DNA from: an uncultured Verrucomicrobia subdivision 3 bacterium
GTDB lineage: Bacteria > Verrucomicrobiota > Verrucomicrobiia > Limisphaerales > UBA11358
Direction of reading: 5' to 3'
Length of the DNA stretch: 35,667 bases
NCBI GenBank assembly: GCA_903917705.1
Contig: CAIXBQ010000159.1
Location: 1-35,667 of the forward strand
Shown here piece by piece: positions 16,350 through 24,496 of the stretch (positions are counted from its first letter, which is position 1; each line of letters opens with the position of its first letter). A model generated the notes under the pieces. It made no database searches and was not told the DNA's origin. It saw only the letters and a list, made by a program, of their open reading frames with translations. A program made the position numbers and the translations under genes.

Positions 16350-17975
16350 TCAGTTGACCGGCAGTTCGCGGATTTTGACATTGCGGAAGGAAACCTGGTT
16401 GCCATGTTCCTGCAAGAGAATGTGGCCGTCCGCCCATTCGCCGAAATCGGGGATGTCCTTGAATTTGCTCTTGGCCACGGCGTCGCGGAACGCCGCCGAG
16501 CCGCGCTCAAATTCCACCGTCTGCACGCCGTTCAGCCAGAAGGTGACGTGCTTGCCCTGCGACAAAATACGCGCGTGATTCCATTCGCCCACCGGCAGGA
16601 CCTTCTTGTCCTTCGGCGCGGGGATCAAATCGTAAAGCGAGCCGATGGTGCGGTCGCCGTCGCGACCCAGCTTCGCGTCGGGATGCTTCGCGTCGTCGAG
16701 GATCTGGAATTCCATCCCGATGGCCGAACCGACCGCCGCAGGTTTCCCGGTCTTCTTGTCCACGGGCGAGATATTGGGCTGCACAAAGATCTTGATGCCG
16801 CTGTTCGCACCGGGCGTGATATTGAAATCGGCGGTGAGTTCAAAATTGGCATAGCGTTTCCGCGTGATGATATCGCCGCCGCCGGCGGATTCCTCGCCGC
16901 CATTTTCGTGGACGGTCAGCACGCCGTCGCGGATCGTCCAGCCGTGCGGCGGGAAGCTATCCGTCTTTGCGCTGCGCCAGCCGTCGCCGGATTTACCGTC
17001 CCACAAAAGTTTCCAGCCGTCGGCTTTCTCACGCGCGGTCAAAGTGTTCTGGGCGGCGGGCGCGGCTTTCTGTTCCACGTAGCGCGGATTCGTGTAAGCG
17101 CCGGGCGCGGCGGTCTGGAGGTTCGGCGTCACGTCCGCCGAAACCTCGCCGAGCGCCCATTTGATGCCACCGACGAGAATTTGCTGGAACGTCGGATTGG
17201 TCCAAACATCCTCGCGATGCCCCATCGCGGTATACCAGACGCGGCCGTTGCCCTCCTTGCGCGCCCAAGTGTTCGGATACGGCGGGCGATCATACATCGA
17301 ACCTTTCATGTGCGGCGCGTCGATCACCGTCAGCGCATGGTCGTCCGGCACGAAATCCTTGAGTGAATACCATTCTTCGCGAAATGCGAAGGTGTCGCCC
17401 GCGTTTTCAAAGCCCGGAAATTTCGGATCAATCACCCGGTTCGTCGCGACCTGCTGCGCGCCATGGATGATGAATTCACCGCCGATGAAGCACGCATACG
17501 GATCGGCGTCCTTGCCGTGATTAACATAACGATCCGGCCCTTTCTGCGATTCGTTGGCCGTGTGAAATGTGTCGGTGGCCGCGTGCGTGCCGATGAAACC
17601 TTTGCCGCCGCGCACATAATCAAACAACGCCTGTTTGCCGGCGGGCGTCATGGGCGGCTGCTTGTCCGTGCCTTCACTGCACAAATCGCCGGTGGTATAG
17701 AAAAACACCGCGTCAAACTGCGCGAGATATTCCGGGCTGAACTTCGAGCCGTCCTTGGAAAAAGTGAATTCCCAGCCATTCTTCGCGCCGAGGTCGAGCA
17801 GAATTTTTTCGGCGAAACTGGGCTGGCCATGCTTCCACGAAATCACATCGTGCTCAAAACCGCTGGACTTGGTGAAGAAGAGAATTTTCTTCGGCGCGGC
17901 CGAGGCCGTGAACACGGCGGCGAGAAACAGAATGGCGACAATGGAAACTAACGAACGGAATTTTGATACTTTCAT
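16350..17975 (-). CDS. Secreted ThuA-DUF1080 fusion protein
   Basis: A 541-aa two-domain secreted protein. A signal peptide (ending about TASAAPK) leads to a ThuA domain at about 28-285, with a class I glutamine amidotransferase-like fold and blocks ILFFTKSSGFEH, GKGFIGTHAATDTFH, WARKEGNGRVWYTAMGHRED and GGIKWALGE. From about residue 335 a DUF1080 (3-keto-disaccharide hydrolase) domain follows: WKLLWDGKSGDGWRS, WTIRDGVLTV, NFELTADFNITPGANSGIKIF, WNHARILSQGKHVTFWLNGV and ending VSFRNVKIRELP. ThuA is linked to 3-keto sugar metabolism. The fusion and the neighbours suggest joint action on 3-keto glycosides made by the oxidoreductase. Confidence 0.9.
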   Translation of the reverse strand: MKVSKFRSLVSIVAILFLAAVFTASAAPKKILFFTKSSGFEHDVISWKHGQPSFAEKILLDLGAKNGWEFTFSKDGSKFSPEYLAQFDAVFFYTTGDLCSEGTDKQPPMTPAGKQALFDYVRGGKGFIGTHAATDTFHTANESQKGPDRYVNHGKDADPYACFIGGEFIIHGAQQVATNRVIDPKFPGFENAGDTFAFREEWYSLKDFVPDDHALTVIDAPHMKGSMYDRPPYPNTWARKEGNGRVWYTAMGHREDVWTNPTFQQILVGGIKWALGEVSADVTPNLQTAAPGAYTNPRYVEQKAAPAAQNTLTAREKADGWKLLWDGKSGDGWRSAKTDSFPPHGWTIRDGVLTVHENGGEESAGGGDIITRKRYANFELTADFNITPGANSGIKIFVQPNISPVDKKTGKPAAVGSAIGMEFQILDDAKHPDAKLGRDGDRTIGSLYDLIPAPKDKKVLPVGEWNHARILSQGKHVTFWLNGVQTVEFERGSAAFRDAVAKSKFKDIPDFGEWADGHILLQEHGNQVSFRNVKIRELPVN

Positions 17976-18068
17976 TTGGTTGTGGAGTTGGAAGAATTAT
18001 TGCAGTAATCGGTTGCGAAACAACTTTTGAATGACGGTTGCACACGGCCAATCACGGGCTGATTCATT

Positions 18069-18821
18069 TCATGCGCCAGCCGGCGCGGCAGCGGCAGCCG
18101 GTTTGATTTCGCGGAGGCGGATGCTGCGGAAGTTGATCTTCAGCCCCACTTTCTTGGCATCGTTGCCGACGCCATGAACCTGAAGACCAATCACCCCGCG
18201 CGGCGTGAGGCTGTCGGTGAGGCTGGCACGCGGTTCGCCGTTCAGCCAGGTCTTGATGGACGGGCCGTTGGCGACAATGCGGATGGTATTCCATTCGCCG
18301 TTCTTGCTGAAGGCGCGGCCTTGCTCGGAAAACGCCATGCCCTGCTTGCCTTTTTCGCCATCCGCCGGGAACAGCCAGCCGCACCGCGCCTCGTCGTAGA
18401 TGCCCGCCGTCCACATCCGGCCTTTCACGACGTCCATGTCGATCTCACATTGGTAGCCGTGGATGCGGTCGGCCGCGAACTTCATCGGCTTGCCGTTGAT
18501 GATGTTCGTGGTGGCGGTGGGAAACACTTCGCTGCGGATCTGCACGCCGGAATTCAGCAGCGCGTCGCATTTGAATTCCGCCTCGAATTCAAAGTTTTCA
18601 AACTTCTGCGTCGTGCACATGAAACTGTTGCCCGAGCCGGAAACGGTTTCGCCCGTCAACACGCCATCCGCCACGGTGTATTTGGCCTTGCCGCTGTGCT
18701 CCTCCCAGCCGTCGAGATTCTTACCATTGAACAGACTGACCCAGCCGTCCTGCGCCAGGACGGGCAAGGCCATCAAAAGGGTTGCCGCGGCGAGGGACGA
18801 AAAGAGATTGCGAGTATTCAT
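18069..18821 (-). CDS. Secreted DUF1080 domain protein
   Basis: A 250-aa protein with a signal peptide (MNTRNLFSSLAAATLLMALPVLAQDG) and a single DUF1080 domain: WVSLFNGKNLDGWEEHSG, YTVADGVLTGE, NFEFEAEFKCDALLNSGVQIRSE, YQCEIDMD and a WNTIRIVANGPSIKTWLNG segment. The domain is the 3-keto-disaccharide hydrolase fold. The C-terminus is an alanine/proline tail, AAAAAPAGA. ATG 18821 is preferred because the frame upstream has no signal-like sequence. It is the first gene of the operon and lies 93 bp before the ThuA fusion. The gene is divergent from argB across about 150 bp. Confidence 0.88.
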   Translation of the reverse strand: MNTRNLFSSLAAATLLMALPVLAQDGWVSLFNGKNLDGWEEHSGKAKYTVADGVLTGETVSGSGNSFMCTTQKFENFEFEAEFKCDALLNSGVQIRSEVFPTATTNIINGKPMKFAADRIHGYQCEIDMDVVKGRMWTAGIYDEARCGWLFPADGEKGKQGMAFSEQGRAFSKNGEWNTIRIVANGPSIKTWLNGEPRASLTDSLTPRGVIGLQVHGVGNDAKKVGLKINFRSIRLREIKPAAAAAPAGA

Positions 18822-18969
18822 GTAGTATGCGGATTCGGACGCATTATGCGGCAGGCCGGTTACGAAACAAATTGTTTTCCAAGGCCGGACACCCCACAAA
18901 CGGGGGATGGAAATCGAACGGAGTGAAAACCGGCTTTCGTTGCGTCGCAACAACTGTTAAAAAATCTGC

Positions 18970-19851
18970 GTGCAAGATCTGATTTCCAAAGCCGCGACAC
19001 TGCTCGAAGCGTTGCCGTACATTCAGAAGTTCAGCGGCGAAACCTTCATTGTGAAATACGGCGGCAGCTTCATGGACTCGCCCGACCCCGCCGTGCGCAA
19101 TGGCGTGGCGCGCGACATCGTTTTTCTTGAAGCGGTGGAAATCAATCCCGTCGTCGTCCACGGCGGCGGCAAGGCCATCACCCGCGCGATGGAGAAAGCC
19201 GGGTTAAAGGCGAATTTCATCCAAGGCCAGCGCGTCACCGACGAGGCCACAGTAAAAATCGTGGACGATGTGCTCTCCCGCGAGATCAACCCCGAAATTG
19301 TGAAGACCATCAACGCGCTCGGCGGCCAGGCGGTCGGGTTTGCGGGACCGGACATTTTCAAATGCAAAAAACTGTATCTCGACGACAAGGAACATTCCGG
19401 ACAGAAAATCGACATCGGCTACGTCGGCGAAGTCATCGAGGTTAATGTTGCGCCGCTCAAGGAAAGCATGTGGTGCGGCTTCACCCCCGTCATCAGCCCG
19501 ACCGCGCGGGGCGAGGACGGAAAAATCTACAACTGCAACGCCGATGTCGCCGCCGCCATGTGCGCGATTGCACTGAACGCCAAGCGGCTCGTGTTCATGT
19601 CCGACGTGCCCGGCTTGATGCTCGACCCCAAGGATCCGGCCACGCTAATCGCCCATTTAAAAACCGCCGAGGTCCCCGGCCTCAAGGCCGCCGGCATCGT
19701 GGACAAGGGCATGATTCCGAAAGTGGACAGCGCCGTCGCCGCCATCAAATCCGGCGTGGAAAAGGTCTCCTTCGTGGACGGGCGCGTGCCGCACTCCGTC
19801 ATGCTCGAAATCTTCACCGACAAGGGCGTGGGCACGGAAGTAGTCTTGTAA
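18970..19851 (+). CDS. argB: Acetylglutamate kinase
   Basis: A 293-aa enzyme that phosphorylates N-acetylglutamate in arginine synthesis. Family blocks are FIVKYGGSFM (substrate/phosphate loop), VVVHGGGKAI, NPEIVKTINALGGQAVGF, YNCNADVAAAMCAIALNAKRLVFMSDVPGL and IPKVDSAVAAIKSGVEKVSFVDGR. The start is GTG 18970; no ATG fits. The usual KYGGNAM is KYGGSFM here. It heads the interrupted arg cluster argB, argD, argF on the plus strand. An antisense gene lies 21 bp downstream, so argB is probably transcribed alone. A short GTTGC-GTC-GCAAC hairpin is at 18939-18951. Confidence 0.95.
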   Translation: MQDLISKAATLLEALPYIQKFSGETFIVKYGGSFMDSPDPAVRNGVARDIVFLEAVEINPVVVHGGGKAITRAMEKAGLKANFIQGQRVTDEATVKIVDDVLSREINPEIVKTINALGGQAVGFAGPDIFKCKKLYLDDKEHSGQKIDIGYVGEVIEVNVAPLKESMWCGFTPVISPTARGEDGKIYNCNADVAAAMCAIALNAKRLVFMSDVPGLMLDPKDPATLIAHLKTAEVPGLKAAGIVDKGMIPKVDSAVAAIKSGVEKVSFVDGRVPHSVMLEIFTDKGVGTEVVL

Positions 19852-19872
19852 TTGCAGATTGGCGATGGCGGA

Positions 19873-20670
19873 TTACAGCCCCAGCCCGGTCTTCACCGAC
19901 AACGGCACTTCCACCGTCTTCAAATCCGTCCAGCACGTCGCAACGATTTTTGCGCGGTCCACGCTTTTCTTAAAAACATACACGGCCATGTAATCCCCCA
20001 TCCCGCCGCCCCACGAGCTTTTGTGCGCCTCGATCTTGCCGCCCTGCGCGTCAAAGAATTCCATCGTCGCAATGCTTTCCAAATCCTTCGGGCTGGAAAA
20101 CGTGACCGAAAATTCCTCCTTGTTCGAAAACATCGCCTTGCCGAAACCCGCCTTCGTGATTCTGACCGGCTGGTCGCCGCAGGTGAAGCTGGTGTTGTTG
20201 GTGATGGCCACATTGTCCATCGTAAACTGGTTGGTGCCCATTGCGATTTTCACGGTGAGCTTGCCGGTAATGTTCAGCACCGTCGCGCCTCTCGCCGGCA
20301 AACCTGCGGCTTGGATTTCCACCGTAGCGCATAATTCCTTGGCGTCCATCACGCCAAAGCCCGGCTTGTTGAACGGGCTTTCCGACTTGGCCGCCAGCAA
20401 ATCCGTGCCCTGGTCGTCCGTGAATGAATCCACTTTCGAACTGAACTGCTCAATGCTCACGATCTTGCCCTGCACCGGCGTGATTGCCGCCACGACCGTC
20501 ACGCCCGGTGGTTGAAAAAATGCCCCGTGCGCGTCCTCCTTCTTGTCTGCCGGCGGCGCGACGATGCGCAAGCCGGCGACTTGAACCTTCCATTGGCCGG
20601 CATCGGCGGCCAACAAGCGTGCGGTCAAAACCAGCGAAGCCAGGAAGAGAAGGCGGGGGAATTTGTTCAT
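19873..20670 (-). CDS. Secreted protein of unknown function
   Basis: A 265-aa protein with a signal peptide (MNKFPRLLFLASLVLTARLLAADAG), followed by a beta-strand-rich mature part with many short VxI and VxF strands. I recognise no domain or active-site motif. It lies between argB and argD on the opposite strand, convergent with argB (21-bp gap) and divergent from argD. That suggests an insertion into an older arg cluster rather than a role in arginine synthesis. Two cysteines (in ELCATVEI and TSFTCGDQPV) could form a disulfide in the periplasm. Confidence 0.7.
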   Translation of the reverse strand: MNKFPRLLFLASLVLTARLLAADAGQWKVQVAGLRIVAPPADKKEDAHGAFFQPPGVTVVAAITPVQGKIVSIEQFSSKVDSFTDDQGTDLLAAKSESPFNKPGFGVMDAKELCATVEIQAAGLPARGATVLNITGKLTVKIAMGTNQFTMDNVAITNNTSFTCGDQPVRITKAGFGKAMFSNKEEFSVTFSSPKDLESIATMEFFDAQGGKIEAHKSSWGGGMGDYMAVYVFKKSVDRAKIVATCWTDLKTVEVPLSVKTGLGL

Positions 20671-20754
20671 GGCGAAAACTCTAATTTAAAACGCGCATGA
20701 AAAAAGCATTTTCTCTTTCGCGCCTTTTGTGCATTGTGGCGGCTGCAAAATCTG

Positions 20755-22038
20755 ATGAAAGAATTTTTCCCAACCCCGCCGCCGATGGTGCGGAACGATT
20801 ACGAGTCCATCCGCGAGTTGTTCGCGAAAAACGTCGTGCCCAGCTACGGACGTTTTGAACTCGTCCTGAGCCACGGCGCCGGCAGCTACGTTTATGATGT
20901 CGCCGGCAAACGGTATCTTGACCTCGGCACGGGCATCGCCGTGTGCTGTCTCGGCCACGCGCATCCGGCCATCACCGAAGCGCTGGTCGAGCAATCCAAG
21001 AAACTCATCCACGTCTCGAATCTGTATTTTACCGAACCGCAAGGCCGGCTCGCCGCCGAAATCGTCAAACGGATCGGAGACGGCAAAGTGTTTTTCTGCA
21101 ACAGCGGCGCAGAGGCGAACGAAGGCCTTTACAAACTCGCGCGAAAATTCGGCCACGACGAAGGCCGGTTTGAAATTCTGACCGCGACGAATTCCTTCCA
21201 CGGCCGCACGCTCGCGGGAATTGCCGCCACCGGCCAGGACAAGGTAAAAAAAGGTTTTGAACCAGCCGTGACGGGCTTCCGGCACATAACGTTCAATGAT
21301 CTGGAAGCGGCGCGAAACGCCATTTCGCCCGCGACAATTGCCATTTTGATTGAAGGCGTCCAGGGCGAAGGCGGCGTCACGCCCGCCACACCGGCGTATC
21401 TGCTCGGCTTGCGACAGCTTTGCGACGAGAAGAAAATGTTGCTACTCATGGACGGCGTGCAATGCGGCCATTATCGCACCGGCAAATTCCAAAGCTTCCA
21501 ACGAATCCTCGAAGGCGTTCCCGGCGGCGATCAGTTCCTGCCCGACGGACTTTCAATGGCCAAATCGCTGGGGGGCGGTTTCCCCATCGGCGCGTTCTGG
21601 GCGCGAGCACCGTTCGCGAATTTATTGAGCGCCGGCACCCACGGCACGACTTACGGCGGCACCCCCCTCGCCTGCGCCGTTGCATTGAAAATCCTCGAAG
21701 TCATCCAGCAGGAAAAACTCGATGAACAGGCGCGCAAACTCGGCGCAGGGCTGAAATCAGAAATCGAACGGCTGGCAAAATCCTATCCTGCCGTCGTAAA
21801 ATCCGCCCGCGGAATGGGATTCATCCTCGGCATTGAACTCGCGGAAAAAATTCCCGCGTTTGCCGCAAGCGATAAAACGCCGGCCCTGCAATTTGTAAAC
21901 CGGCTTCACGCGACGGGCGTCTTGACCGTGCCGGCGGGTAATCAAATCGTCCGTCTGCTGCCACCGCTGAATTTAAAGGCTAAAGAAGCAGGCGAAGGCA
22001 TTTCCATAATTGAGGAAGTAGTGAAATCGCTCGCGTGA
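20755..22038 (+). CDS. argD: Acetylornithine aminotransferase
   Basis: A 427-aa class III PLP-dependent aminotransferase that converts N-acetylglutamate semialdehyde to N-acetylornithine. Motifs are YLDLGTGIAVCCLGHAHP, FFCNSGAEANE, SFHGRTL, IEGVQGEGGV, MDGVQCG and the PLP lysine in MAKSLGGGFPIGA at about Lys270. ATG 20755 is used; a TTG seven codons earlier is in frame but fits worse. The stop overlaps the GTG of the DNA glycosylase gene by 4 bp. It could also act on succinyl-ornithine or similar amines, but the argB/argF neighbours favour the arginine role. Confidence 0.92.
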   Translation: MKEFFPTPPPMVRNDYESIRELFAKNVVPSYGRFELVLSHGAGSYVYDVAGKRYLDLGTGIAVCCLGHAHPAITEALVEQSKKLIHVSNLYFTEPQGRLAAEIVKRIGDGKVFFCNSGAEANEGLYKLARKFGHDEGRFEILTATNSFHGRTLAGIAATGQDKVKKGFEPAVTGFRHITFNDLEAARNAISPATIAILIEGVQGEGGVTPATPAYLLGLRQLCDEKKMLLLMDGVQCGHYRTGKFQSFQRILEGVPGGDQFLPDGLSMAKSLGGGFPIGAFWARAPFANLLSAGTHGTTYGGTPLACAVALKILEVIQQEKLDEQARKLGAGLKSEIERLAKSYPAVVKSARGMGFILGIELAEKIPAFAASDKTPALQFVNRLHATGVLTVPAGNQIVRLLPPLNLKAKEAGEGISIIEEVVKSLA

Positions 22039-22658
22039 ACGCCGCTGCGCTGAAACACCTATCCGCCGTAGACCCGGTAATGGCGCGACTTATCCGCGAA
22101 ACCGGGCCGTGCCAGTTGGAACCTGAACCGTGGCGCTCGCCGTTTCAATCACTGGTGCAAGCCGTGGCGCATCAGCAACTCAACGGCACAGCGGCGAACA
22201 CGATTCTGGCGCGGTTCAAAAAATTGTTCCCCAAACGCCGGTTTCCGAAACCGGAGGATCTGGCAAAGGTGACAGATGAACAAATCCGCGCCTGTGGGTT
22301 TTCTTTCGCCAAAATCGCGGCCATCCGGGACATCGCCACAAAAACCCTGGACGGCACCATCCCATCGTCGCGGCAGGTTGAAAAACTCGGCGATGAGGAA
22401 ATCATTTCCCGGCTGACCGAGGCGCGCGGCGTCGGGCGCTGGACGGTGGAAATGCTGCTGATTTTCCAGCTGGGCCGCGGAGATGTTTTGCCGGCCGATG
22501 ATTTTGGCGTGCGCAACGGCTATCGCCTTGCCTACAAAAAGCGCGATATGCCGGCGCCCAGGGACTTGTTGAAATTCGGCGAACGCTGGCGTCCACACGC
22601 CACCACCGCCGCGTGGTATCTCTGGCGGGCGGCCGATGCCGCACGCAAAAAGAAGTGA
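22035..22658 (+). CDS. HhH-GPD DNA-3-methyladenine glycosylase (AlkA type)
   Basis: A 207-aa base-excision DNA glycosylase of the HhH-GPD superfamily. It has AVAHQQLNGTAA early, the helix-hairpin-helix LTEARGVGRWTVEMLL at about 130-146, and the catalytic Asp in PADDFGVRNGY (Asp155 or 156). This matches the AlkA/3-methyladenine glycosylase II group, which removes alkylated purines. It starts at GTG 22035, overlapping the argD stop by four bases (GTGA), so translation is probably coupled. A C-terminal lysine-rich end, RKKK, is present. The link with arginine genes appears to be by position only. Confidence 0.88.
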   Translation: MNAAALKHLSAVDPVMARLIRETGPCQLEPEPWRSPFQSLVQAVAHQQLNGTAANTILARFKKLFPKRRFPKPEDLAKVTDEQIRACGFSFAKIAAIRDIATKTLDGTIPSSRQVEKLGDEEIISRLTEARGVGRWTVEMLLIFQLGRGDVLPADDFGVRNGYRLAYKKRDMPAPRDLLKFGERWRPHATTAAWYLWRAADAARKKK

Positions 22659-22689
22659 CGCCAAGCCGCGATTCGGGTAAATAATATCC

Positions 22690-22708
22690 TTTGGGCGCAT
22701 CGCCCAAA
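22690..22708 (+). promoter_or_regulatory. Perfect hairpin upstream of argF
   Basis: TTTGGGCG (22690-22697), loop CAT, CGCCCAAA (22701-22708): a perfect 8-bp stem that ends 12 nt before the argF ATG. No U tract follows, so it does not look like a terminator for the glycosylase gene. It may affect argF translation or be bound by a regulator. Confidence 0.4.
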
Positions 22709-22720
22709 AGCATCACCGCC

Positions 22721-23617
22721 ATGAATCATTTGCTGAAACTGGAAAATTTGCCGAGTGCGGACCTTGAAAAAATCCTGCGCGACACCGCCGTCTTCAAACG
22801 CGACCGCGGCCAGCACCCAGCGCAGCCCCTCGCCGGCCAGACTTGGGCACTGATGTTTTCCAAGCAGTCCACGCGCACCCGCCTGTCATTCGAGGTAGGC
22901 ATCCGCGAGCTTGGCGGACAACCGATGTTTTTGAGCGCGGTGGACATCCAGCTGGGACGCGGCGAGCCGATCAAGGACACGGCCCGCGTCATGGGCCGGA
23001 TGGTTCACGGCGCAGTCATCCGCACGTTCGCGCAGCACGACGTGGAACAGTTTGCGGAATTTTCAAAGATTCCGACCATCAACGCGCTGACTGACGATGA
23101 ACACCCCTGCCAGATTCTCGCGGACATTTTCACATTTCAGGAAAAGCGCGGTTCGATCAAAGGTAAAACGGTTGCGTTCATCGGCGACGGCGCGTGCAAC
23201 GTGGCGAACTCGTGGATCTGGGCGGCGGGCAAACTCGGCTTTTCCCTGCGCATCGCCGCGCCGGAAAAATTCCAGCCATCGGCAGAACTCCTGAAGCGCG
23301 CGGGCGGAAACATTTCCGTGACGAGCAACATCCAGGCCGCGGCGCAAGGCGCCGACGTCCTTTACACCGACGTGTGGATTTCAATGGGGAAGGAGGCCGA
23401 GACAAAGGAACGCATCCAGACCCTGACCGGCTATCAAATCAATGCCGCGCTCGTCAAACTGGCGAAACCGGATGCGCTGGTGATGCATTGTCTGCCGGCC
23501 TATCGCGGCAAGGAAATCGACGAGGAAACCCTGGAAGCCCACGCCGACACGATTTTTGAAGAGGCCGAAAACCGGCTGCATGTGCAGAAGGCGATCATGA
23601 ACTGGGCAGCGAGCTGA
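22721..23617 (+). CDS. argF: Ornithine carbamoyltransferase
   Basis: A 298-aa enzyme that makes citrulline from ornithine and carbamoyl phosphate. Motifs are the carbamoyl-phosphate loop SKQSTRTR (STRTR at about 50-54), HPCQ at about 128, DVWISMG and HCLPAYRG at about 256, the ornithine-site cysteine loop. ATG 22721 begins MNHLLKLENL, as is usual for the family. It is the third arg gene here. A 5' hairpin lies just ahead of the start. No strong terminator hairpin is visible in the 63-bp gap to the convergent RluA gene. Confidence 0.94.
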   Translation: MNHLLKLENLPSADLEKILRDTAVFKRDRGQHPAQPLAGQTWALMFSKQSTRTRLSFEVGIRELGGQPMFLSAVDIQLGRGEPIKDTARVMGRMVHGAVIRTFAQHDVEQFAEFSKIPTINALTDDEHPCQILADIFTFQEKRGSIKGKTVAFIGDGACNVANSWIWAAGKLGFSLRIAAPEKFQPSAELLKRAGGNISVTSNIQAAAQGADVLYTDVWISMGKEAETKERIQTLTGYQINAALVKLAKPDALVMHCLPAYRGKEIDEETLEAHADTIFEEAENRLHVQKAIMNWAAS

Positions 23618-23680
23618 CCATTTTTTCTGGCAGAGTTGCAGATTCAAAAAAAAATCAGAAACCGTCCGAATACATTCTGC

Positions 23681-24493
23681 TCATTCCGGGGCAAAACCGG
23701 CTGCGTATTGCCGCAAATATTTCACCGCAACGCGCAAATCCTTCGGCCAATCGCTCTTGATGGCCACAGTTTCGTTCGTGACCGGATGAACCAGGCTCAA
23801 TTCCTCCGCGTGCAGCGCAACGCGGGAAATCAGCGGCCGCTCTTCCCGGCCCAGCTTCAGGTGAAAATCCTTTTTCAACCGTGAGAGCCAGAGCTTTTTG
23901 CCGCCGTAAAGCTCGTCGGCAACCACCGGAAAGCCCGCGTGCTTGAGGTGGACACGGATCTGGTGGGTCCGCTCCGTCAATGGGAAACAGCGCAACAGCG
24001 TCCAGTCGGAAAACCGTTCCAGCACTTCAAATTCCGTCCGCGCCTTCTTGCCTTCTTTCGGGTTCACGCGCATTTCGCCGATTTTCAGCGGGTGTGGCGC
24101 CAGCGCGGCGTCCACCTCGAAATTTTTCGCCGGTGCGCAGCCCCACGCCAGCGAGACAAATTTTTTCAGCGGCTTTTCGGTGCCGAACAAATCCGCGAGC
24201 GCAACCAGCGCCGGCTTGTTCTTCGCCAGCAGAATCACACCGCTCGTTTCAAAATCGAGCCGGTGCGCGTTGCTCAAATAATCCAGGCTCCGTTCCCGCG
24301 CCCACGGCTTACCGGCGGTGATGCCGGCGTGAAGCAGGCTCATCAGGCTGGGACGTTCCGGGGCGAGGTGATCCGGCGCCAGCAGCAGTCCGGAAGGCTT
24401 GTCGAGCGCGAGCAGATGCTCGTCCTCGAACAGGACGGGTATTTCCCAGAACTCGCGCGTGGCGGGCGATGAGAGTTTGATGGCCGCGCTCAC
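23681..24493 (-). CDS. RluA-family RNA pseudouridine synthase
   Basis: A 270-aa pseudouridine synthase of the RluA/RsuA superfamily. The catalytic Asp80 is in NAHRLDFETSGVILLAKN, and the RNA-binding TERTHQIRVHLKHAGFPVVADELYGG block follows. There is no N-terminal S4 domain, as in RluA/TruC-type enzymes. The target, 23S rRNA or tRNA, cannot be told. It starts at GTG 24493, only 3 bp after the PpiD-like stop, so the two are translated as an operon. Confidence 0.9.
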   Translation of the reverse strand: MSAAIKLSSPATREFWEIPVLFEDEHLLALDKPSGLLLAPDHLAPERPSLMSLLHAGITAGKPWARERSLDYLSNAHRLDFETSGVILLAKNKPALVALADLFGTEKPLKKFVSLAWGCAPAKNFEVDAALAPHPLKIGEMRVNPKEGKKARTEFEVLERFSDWTLLRCFPLTERTHQIRVHLKHAGFPVVADELYGGKKLWLSRLKKDFHLKLGREERPLISRVALHAEELSLVHPVTNETVAIKSDWPKDLRVAVKYLRQYAAGFAPE

Positions 24494-24496
24494 GAA

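Noticed and set aside
14841-17366. Very long plus-strand open frame opposite the sugar-catabolism operon
   Set aside because: It is the antisense of two clearly recognisable genes and arises from their GC-rich codon use.
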